Of a DNA stretch of 10,702 nucleotides, positions 6,633 through 10,702 are shown piece by piece. The notes under the pieces are model-generated. The model was not told the DNA's origin. It ran no database searches and was given only the letters and a program-made list of their open reading frames with translations. This stretch comes from Nanoarchaeales archaeon (GTDB lineage Archaea > Nanobdellota > Nanobdellia > Woesearchaeales > UBA583): assembly GCA_013215525.1 (NCBI GenBank), contig JABSQY010000059.1:1-10702 (forward strand). Direction: 5' to 3'. Position numbers and translations under genes: made by a program. Positions within the stretch are counted from its first letter, which is position 1. Each line of letters starts with the position of its first letter.

Positions 6633-6639
6633 TTATAAA
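6633..6639 (-). promoter_or_regulatory. TATA box of the SulP gene
   Basis: On the minus strand it reads TTTATAA, centred 27 bases before the ATG at 6609. It sits only about 60 bases after the stop of the upstream GLUG gene, so the SulP gene appears to have its own promoter. A GTGTGAATTT motif lies just upstream at 6646-6655. Confidence 0.6.
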
Positions 6640-6695
6640 CAAAAGGTGTGAATTTGGTTAAACATATACTGAGGAGAATTAATAAATAGATATTA

Positions 6696-7892
6696 TTAAA
6701 ATAAAAATATTAATATTAAACCAAAAACAACAAACACAGAACTTACTCCAAAACTAGGTAAACCTGAAACAGAAACTCCACTACTAGGTGTTGGAGTTGA
6801 TGGAGGCGTAACTGGAACATCCCAAACATGACCAGCTAAACCAGTTCCAGTAAAATTCCAAATACTTGTGTCCCATAAATCAATTGGAGAATTAAGAGTA
6901 TCATAAAAATAATTTAAATTTGTAGATGTATAAATGTCTAAAGAACCACCAATAAAATCTCCAATACTAACATTAAGATTATTAGAAGTATTAAGCCAAT
7001 AAGAATTGGTAATTACTCCACTATATTGATATCCAATTAATCCTCCAAGAGTTATAGTTCCAGAAATATTAGAAATACTATAAGAATTAGAAATATCTCC
7101 TGCATTAAAACCAACAAGCCCACCAATAAGACCAGTCCCAGTAATATCAGACACACTATAAGAATTAGAAATATCTCCCTGATAAGTGTCTCCGACAAGT
7201 CCTCCAAGTTCAGTATCTCCAAAAACAGTTGAAATACTATAAGAATTCAAAATATTACCATATGTATTACTACCGACAAGACCACCAACAAAAGAATTAC
7301 CAGAAACAGTTGAAATACTATAAGAATTAGAAATATTCCCATAGTTATTTCCAACAAGCCCACCAACTATAGACTCCCCGAGTATATTTGAAATAGTCAT
7401 AGTATTTGAGATACTACCTTTATTATTTCCAACAAGACCTCCCACAGAATTACCATCCGAGATATTAACATTAACATATTTCAAACTTAGATTATAAATA
7501 TGTCCTGGCGAAACTATATATCCAAATAAACCCCACCCATCATCCGTAGTCGTATAATTAAAAATTTCAATATTAGAAATCTCAAGATTATTTCCATTAA
7601 AATCTCCAATGAAAGGTTTATCTATAGAACCTCCAAATAAATTACACTCACCATCACAAGGACCACCACCAATAGGTTTAAAATTTAAAATAGATGAACA
7701 ATCTAAATTATTATTTAAAATATAATTTGAATTTAAATTAGAATCTGAAAAAGAAATATTCTCAAGTTCAACACAAGTAGAAATTATATATGGAGTACCA
7801 GAACTTCCAGTCCCACCACTAAAAGAATATAATGGAATAACTAAAGTTAATGATAAAAAAATCATAAAAAAAGTTTTAATAAAAATATACAT
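6696..7892 (-). CDS. Secreted GLUG-repeat surface protein with C-terminal membrane anchor
   Basis: The 398-residue product begins with a Sec signal peptide (about 1-24, cleavage near LYSFS/GG). An opening 'GTPYIISTCVELENI' region follows, of the type that introduces GLUG/adhesin-like right-handed beta structures. Six GLUG repeats of about 22-27 residues fill 150-301 on the pattern GGLVG-x-N-xG-x-I-SNSYSIS. Cys40, 65, 79 and 83 may form disulfides. After a Pro/Thr/Ser-rich linker (361-371, TPPSTPTPSS) comes LPSFG and a final hydrophobic segment (384-398) ending ILIFLF, with no basic tail. The architecture is that of an archaeal cell-surface protein anchored at its C-terminus and exposing a beta-solenoid, plausibly for adhesion or cell contact. 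Binding partner unknown. The ATG lies 26 bases from a minus-strand TATA box. It is the largest surface protein here, and the pilin-like gene is the only other one. Confidence 0.8.
   Translation of the reverse strand: MYIFIKTFFMIFLSLTLVIPLYSFSGGTGSSGTPYIISTCVELENISFSDSNLNSNYILNNNLDCSSILNFKPIGGGPCDGECNLFGGSIDKPFIGDFNGNNLEISNIEIFNYTTTDDGWGLFGYIVSPGHIYNLSLKYVNVNISDGNSVGGLVGNNKGSISNTMTISNILGESIVGGLVGNNYGNISNSYSISTVSGNSFVGGLVGSNTYGNILNSYSISTVFGDTELGGLVGDTYQGDISNSYSVSDITGTGLIGGLVGFNAGDISNSYSISNISGTITLGGLIGYQYSGVITNSYWLNTSNNLNVSIGDFIGGSLDIYTSTNLNYFYDTLNSPIDLWDTSIWNFTGTGLAGHVWDVPVTPPSTPTPSSGVSVSGLPSFGVSSVFVVFGLILIFLF
6990..7445 (-). repeat. Tandem coding repeats (six GLUG units)
   Basis: Six in-frame units of about 66-81 bases encode the GGLVG...SNSYSIS modules. 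Several are nearly identical at the DNA level: plus-strand ACTATAAGAATTAGAAATAT recurs at about 7079, 7156 and 7318. Such units can expand or contract by slippage or recombination, so copy number may differ between strains. The first and last units are the most diverged. Confidence 0.75.
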
Positions 7893-7913
7893 AAATATAA
7901 ATTAGCATATAAA

Positions 7914-7923
7914 TATAAAAAAT
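7914..7923 (-). promoter_or_regulatory. TATA box of the GLUG gene
   Basis: On the minus strand it reads ATTTTTTATA, centred 26 bases before the ATG at 7892, consistent with a leaderless transcript. Confidence 0.5.
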
Positions 7924-7962
7924 ATTGTAACTTGTTAAAGATGTGAATTTAAAGTACAATAT
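7922..7962. promoter_or_regulatory. Inverted repeat upstream of the GLUG gene
   Basis: Arms ATATTGTAACTT (7922-7933) and AAGTACAATAT (7952-7962) are complementary apart from one extra base. They enclose a 18-base spacer that carries a GTGAATTT motif (7943-7950). The left arm abuts and slightly overlaps the TATA box. It may be an operator for the surface-protein gene or part of the 3' end of the upstream gene. Confidence 0.35.
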
Positions 7963-8031
7963 ATCAACTATTATAGAAATAAAGAAAATATCTCTAAAAC
8001 ATAAGTATAAAATAAATATATGAGTTTATGA

Positions 8032-8793
8032 TTAGTTAATTATCTCAATACTAAAAGGTTTATCAAGATTAGATTTATTCCAAGTACTTAAAGAGTTTGA
8101 AAAAGTATGAGCTGAACCATAAACTAAATTAACTATTCCCTTAGTAGAAACAGAATACTCATCGATTAATTCCAAAGCTCTCTGTTCTCGTCCATCAACA
8201 AGTTCTTTATTAAAAGTTTCCAAAGATGTTAAATATTCATCATATATATTTAAATCAAAACCTAAATTAAAAGCTAATTCTCTATTTTCAGTCATAAATA
8301 AAAATAAATTAGGATTTGTATCACCTATAAGATTTCTATATAAATCTGTACTTTCAGCCATAATTTTTAAATATAATTTAGAATTTTTATCATTCTCAAG
8401 AGGAATAAAATCAGCATCATAATTAGTAGCTAACTTAAAAGCTGCACCAACTAAAAAAGATATATTCTCTGCTCCAAAATAATCAAATTTACTCTCAATA
8501 TATGCTGTTTTTTCAAGAGTTAAATCACAAATATTGCCAAAAATTATGTTTTTAATTATCGAATTAGAAATTTTTAAAGAATCCCTTGAAGCTTCTAAAA
8601 ATGATTTTTCTGTTAAACCTTCAACAGCTAACTGAGTATTCCCTTTTTCAAAACTTGAAACTAACTTTTGATAAACTAATTTTTGAGATTCTATTATTTT
8701 AAAAATACTTTCATCACTAAGTTTTGAAAACACATCAGAAAATGAATGTATTTGTGGAAACAAAAGGATTTTACGTTCTAAAGAATCTTTCAT
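8032..8793 (-). CDS. Possible TraB/TIKI/ChaN-like superfamily protein
   Basis: The family is not certain. The 253-residue soluble protein has features reminiscent of the TIKI/TraB/ChaN/EreA-type superfamily. Near the N-terminus a hydrophobic strand ends in a histidine (ILLFPQIHS, His16). A second strand ends in glutamate (TQLAVEGL, Glu58). Near the C-terminus an Arg/Glu pair (REQRALELID, from Arg202) is followed by a strand and GxxH motif (IVNLVYGSAHTF, Gly226 and His229). In that superfamily, His and Glu at such positions form a metal or catalytic centre for peptidase or hydrolase activity. The usual first GxxH is PQIH here, a deviation. The middle is mostly helical and Asn/Ser-rich. No signal peptide or membrane helix is obvious. 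A minus-strand TATA box (8814-8822) gives a leaderless start at 8793. The gene is divergent from trhO copy 2 across a palindrome-bearing gap. Confidence 0.55.
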   Translation of the reverse strand: MKDSLERKILLFPQIHSFSDVFSKLSDESIFKIIESQKLVYQKLVSSFEKGNTQLAVEGLTEKSFLEASRDSLKISNSIIKNIIFGNICDLTLEKTAYIESKFDYFGAENISFLVGAAFKLATNYDADFIPLENDKNSKLYLKIMAESTDLYRNLIGDTNPNLFLFMTENRELAFNLGFDLNIYDEYLTSLETFNKELVDGREQRALELIDEYSVSTKGIVNLVYGSAHTFSNSLSTWNKSNLDKPFSIEIIN

Positions 8794-8813
8794 AAATAAA
8801 TATATTAATATAA

Positions 8814-8822
8814 TTTTATAAA
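8814..8822 (-). promoter_or_regulatory. TATA box of the 8032-8793 gene
   Basis: On the minus strand it reads TTTATAAAA, centred 25 bases before the ATG at 8793. It is preceded by AGGAGTAAC, nearly the same sequence (AGGAGTAAT) that precedes the TATA box of the 9851-10441 gene. This looks like a BRE-type element rather than a ribosome-binding site, as it is upstream of the TATA box. Confidence 0.6.
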
Positions 8823-8831
8823 TGTTACTCC

Positions 8832-8856
8832 TGACATAAAATATTAATTTGTGTCA
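8832..8856. promoter_or_regulatory. 25-bp dyad in a divergent promoter region (candidate operator)
   Basis: Outer arms TGACA and TGTCA are perfect. Counting inward over the whole 25 bases, 10 of 12 positions pair around a central T. It lies between the TATA boxes of the 8032-8793 gene (10 bases away) and trhO copy 2 (about 30 bases away). Size and placement fit a dimeric transcription factor site acting on one or both genes. trhO copy 1 has no such dyad. Confidence 0.45.
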
Positions 8857-8886
8857 TGACTAATAATTGTGAAAAATAAAGAAATC

Positions 8887-8896
8887 TTTAAAAATA
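8887..8896 (+). promoter_or_regulatory. TATA box of trhO copy 2
   Basis: TTTAAAAATA is the same box as at 966-975, here centred about 25 bases before the ATG because one base has been lost. The promoter was copied with the gene: similarity begins around 8872, matching 951 in the other copy. Confidence 0.55.
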
Positions 8897-8915
8897 CACT
8901 TTTATTTTATATACT

Positions 8916-9833
8916 ATGGATAACATTACATTCTATAAATTTGTAGAAATAAACAACCTTGATGAACTAAAAGAAACCATTCTAGACTTTTGTATAAAAA
9001 ACGAAATTAAAGGTAAAATTTTAATAGCAAAAGAAGGTATAAGTGGATACTGTAGTGGAAATGAGAAAGGAACTAAAGACTTTAAAGACTTTATGCACAA
9101 CATTGAACAATTTAAAGATTTATGGTTTAAACACAATAAAACTGAAAAAGAAAACTCTAAAAAGATGTTAGTAAAGATTAGAAATGAGATTATCACATTC
9201 AAACAAGACTACGACATAACAAAAACAGGAAAATACCTAAAACCTGAAGAATTAGATAAGTTATACGAATGAAATGAAGACTTTTTAATAATTGATACAA
9301 GAAATGATTACGAGTACGAACAAGGACACTTCAAAAATGCTGTTAAAATAAATAGTCGTGAGTTTACTCAATTCCCTAAGGAAGTATTAAAATTAAAAGA
9401 ACAAGCTAAAGGTAAAAAAGTAGTTACATATTGTACAGGAGGAGTTAGATGCGAGAAAGCAACTGCTTGGATGAATGAAAATGGATTTGATGACGTGTAC
9501 CAATTAGACGGTGGAGTTATTAATTATGGAATTAAAAGAGGACAAGGTAACTGGGAAGGAAAATGTTTTGTATTTGATGATAGAGGAGCAATAGAAATTG
9601 ACACAAAGAAACAAGATATAAAATATAGTCAATGTAATATCTGTTTTGTACCATGTGAAAATAATCAAACATGTCGCGTATGTAATAAAGAATATTTAAT
9701 GTGTGCTGATTGTGACCCATTAATGGAAAATACATGTTCTAAATTTTGTAGAAATCTAGAAAAAATGAAAGAAGAAAAAATTAAATCAAATAAAGAATAC
9801 CAAGAACTAAAAGCTAGAGAAGCATCAAATTAA
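8916..9833 (+). pseudogene. trhO: trhO second copy, interrupted by an in-frame TGA
   Basis: This is a full-length paralogue of the gene at 996-1913, aligning codon for codon without indels. Codon 119 is TGA (9270-9272) where the intact copy has TCA (Ser), a single transversion. Translation would stop after 118 residues, the acylphosphatase-like half only, losing the rhodanese domain with its active-site Cys and the zinc-ribbon-like tail. No ATG restores the frame until codon 186 (9471), which is past the active site. By my line-by-line comparison there are about 56 synonymous codon changes, 10 amino-acid changes and the stop. Downstream of the stop it is about 35 synonymous to 5 replacement, and all active-site and cluster cysteines are kept. 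So the gene was under purifying selection until very recently, or the TGA is an error, a polymorphism or read through. The duplicated promoter remains. Confidence 0.8.
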
Positions 9834-9844
9834 AAAATATTTTT
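9833..9844. terminator. Palindromic AT terminator shared by convergent genes
   Basis: The perfect palindrome AAAAATATTTTT overlaps the last base of the trhO copy 2 stop and fills most of the 17-base gap before the convergent nuclease-like gene. It provides T runs on both strands. It is identical to 1971-1982, which lies 57 bases after trhO copy 1. The intervening bases are absent here, consistent with a deletion between short TAAAA repeats. Confidence 0.45.
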
Positions 9845-9850
9845 AGATAC

Positions 9851-10441
9851 TTATTTGTTACGAATTACTTTATATCTTGGCATTATCTCCTGATATAAAT
9901 CTTCAAACTTAGAAGTATCACCTAAATCAATTAACTCAAAGCCATAAGCACATAATTTTTCATATTCAGTTAAATTAGTCAAACTACTAGTACAAATTTT
10001 TTCTAAAGAAATAAATAAACATGAAGTAAACTCAGTTTTAGGAAATAATGCTTTAGTTAATTTATGTTTACTATCAAAATAAGTTGAAACTTTCTTAGCA
10101 GTATTAAAAGTTCCTTTTCCACTCTTAACTTCTACAGAAATAATTCTATTATCAATTTTTCCTAAATAATCAATTTCACCCAAACAAGTATTATTAGGAG
10201 CAGTAACTTTCAAACCAGACGGCCCACGTTCAACAATATCTAATTTAGAAATATCTAAAAAATCACCAGACACATAAGTTTTTTGGAATTCTGGAATACC
10301 TTCAATCCAAGTTTTTACATAATTTTCACAAATTAAAGAGATTATAGAATTCCTATTTTTAGTAATTCCGAAATTTAAACCCTTAATTAAATCAAATTCT
10401 ATACTAGGTCGATTATCCATAATTAATTGATTTAAAGTCAT
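9851..10441 (-). CDS. PD-(D/E)XK nuclease-like protein
   Basis: The 196-residue soluble protein contains a recognisable PD-(D/E)XK core. Helix SIISLICENYVKTWIE carries Glu39 (helix-borne acidic residue). Next comes CLGEIDYLG with Asp91, a strand, then ISVEVKSGKG with Glu104 and Lys106 (ExK), and a following helical region rich in Lys (NTAKKVSTYFDSKHKLTKAL). The spacing GEID-x12-ExK is the classic arrangement seen in restriction-type nucleases, archaeal Holliday junction resolvases and AAA-ATPase-associated DUF4143-like C-terminal domains. I cannot place it in a specific family. No methyltransferase, helicase or ATPase partner is in the window, so it is an orphan here. It may act in DNA repair or defence (inference). 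The ATG lies 29 bases from the TATA-box centre, giving a leader of 0-3 bases. It is convergent with trhO copy 2. Confidence 0.7.
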   Translation of the reverse strand: MTLNQLIMDNRPSIEFDLIKGLNFGITKNRNSIISLICENYVKTWIEGIPEFQKTYVSGDFLDISKLDIVERGPSGLKVTAPNNTCLGEIDYLGKIDNRIISVEVKSGKGTFNTAKKVSTYFDSKHKLTKALFPKTEFTSCLFISLEKICTSSLTNLTEYEKLCAYGFELIDLGDTSKFEDLYQEIMPRYKVIRNK

Positions 10442-10465
10442 AATAGTAACATAAGTAGGTTATAG

Positions 10466-10474
10466 TTTATATAA
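10466..10474 (-). promoter_or_regulatory. TATA box of the 9851-10441 gene
   Basis: On the minus strand it reads TTATATAAA, centred 29 bases before the ATG at 10441 and preceded by AGGAGTAA. Confidence 0.6.
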
Positions 10475-10542
10475 TTACTCCTATCAGTTACAACAATTCA
10501 TAGTTAGTTAGTTATATCATTTAAAGTGAAAAAATACTGATA

Positions 10543-10552
10543 TTAAATAAAA
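10543..10552 (+). promoter_or_regulatory. Candidate TATA box for a downstream RNA
   Basis: TTAAATAAAA is centred near 10547, which predicts transcription starting near 10573, where the base composition changes to the GC-richer CACGCGACAGCC and foldable sequence begins. There is no open reading frame of note behind it. AT-rich DNA gives such boxes by chance, so this is tentative. Confidence 0.3.
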
Positions 10553-10572
10553 TTCTTGAAAGTAGACAAACA

Positions 10573-10702
10573 CGCGACAGCCATTTTTCACATCAATTAA
10601 AATCTCGTTTTCAGATTTGTGATAGAGTGCTGAAATTCAGACACCCAATTATAGCATTGCTATATTGGTTAGTGTCTTAATTTTAGTACACTAGTGCCAA
10701 TG
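10573..10702 (+). ncRNA. Candidate structured noncoding RNA (partial, runs to window end)
   Basis: This stretch is richer in GC than the other intergenic DNA and folds well. The first domain has nested pairs CAGC/GCTG, TCAC/GTGA and AAATCT/AGATTT around the loop cgttttc. The second is a strong hairpin at 10640-10676: GACAC, CCAA, TATAGC, a 3-base loop, then GCTATA, TTGG and GTGTC, broken only by a bulged T and a TTA. A palindrome CACTAGTG follows at 10689-10696. I see no tRNA, 5S, SRP or RNase P signature, and no long reading frame on either strand. A structured RNA in an AT-rich archaeon would look like this. The strand is inferred from the TATA-like box. The 3' end is not in view. Confidence 0.35.
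10640..10676 (+). repeat. Strong hairpin (15 base pairs, 3-base loop)
   Basis: Arms GACACCCAA-t-TATAGC and GCTATATTGG-tta-GTGTC pair around the loop ATT. The T run after it is weak (TTAATTTTAG), so it is not a typical terminator. It is more likely part of an RNA structure or a protein-binding dyad. Confidence 0.55.

Noticed and set aside
6610..6642. TTG start at 6642 for the SulP protein
   Set aside because: The promoter TATA box lies within this extension, 27 bases before the ATG at 6609, and SulP proteins need no such leader.
8825..8832. AGGAGTAA (minus strand) as a Shine-Dalgarno site
   Set aside because: It lies upstream of the TATA box, more than 30 bases before the start codon, so it would not be in the mRNA. 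A BRE-like role fits better.
9270..9272. TGA as a reassigned sense codon
   Set aside because: No other in-frame TGA occurs in any of the ten intact genes, although Trp (TGG) and Gly codons are frequent. General reassignment would produce many. The absence of TGA terminators (nine TAA and one TAG among the ten) is unremarkable in AT-rich DNA.
9270..9272. TGA as selenocysteine
   Set aside because: The position is Ser119 in the sister copy, a linker before the rhodanese domain and not the catalytic Cys173. No obvious SECIS-like hairpin follows the gene.
9471..9833. Independent gene starting at the internal ATG 9471
   Set aside because: It would encode only the end of the rhodanese domain, without the active-site Cys, plus the zinc-ribbon-like tail, and no TATA box precedes it. 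It is the 3' part of the interrupted trhO copy.

Overview
The window looks like chromosomal DNA of a very AT-rich archaeon, most likely a small-genome DPANN-type lineage such as Woesearchaeota, Pacearchaeota or Nanoarchaeota. This is inference from three things. No gene start has a Shine-Dalgarno site. Nearly every start lies 25-29 bases from the centre of a TATA box, as expected for leaderless archaeal transcripts. One gene encodes a short archaeal type IV pilin-like protein. Most genes appear to be single transcription units with their own promoters.

Layout: 1-345 holds repeats and a possible gene remnant, with no clear gene. An orphan gene (352-840, +) follows, then an intact rhodanese-domain tRNA uridine hydroxylase gene, trhO (996-1913, +). 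A run of minus-strand genes encodes a DJ-1/PfpI protein (2104-2622), a coiled-coil protein with an Ada-like zinc-binding domain (2860-3198) and a pilin-like protein (3243-3626). An MFS transporter (3744-4925, +) converges on a SulP anion transporter with a STAS domain (4999-6609, -). Upstream of that are a secreted GLUG-repeat surface protein (6696-7892, -) and a possible TraB/TIKI/ChaN-like protein (8032-8793, -). A second trhO copy (8916-9833, +) is interrupted by an in-frame TGA and converges on a PD-(D/E)XK nuclease-like gene (9851-10441, -). The last 130 bases are foldable and comparatively GC-rich, possibly the 5' part of a structured RNA.

The genes do not form one pathway. They cover tRNA modification (trhO), thiol or carbonyl stress (DJ-1), transport (MFS, SulP), cell surface (GLUG protein, pilin) and DNA-related proteins (Ada-like, PD-(D/E)XK). 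Three observations stand out. First, a bipartite noncoding element of about 100 bp is present three times, each copy made of two hairpin-like half-sites 46-47 bp apart. Second, the trhO duplication shows mostly synonymous divergence on both sides of the premature stop. Third, the window ends in a possible undescribed structured RNA. Several start codons were moved from the longest reading frame because of TATA-box position.
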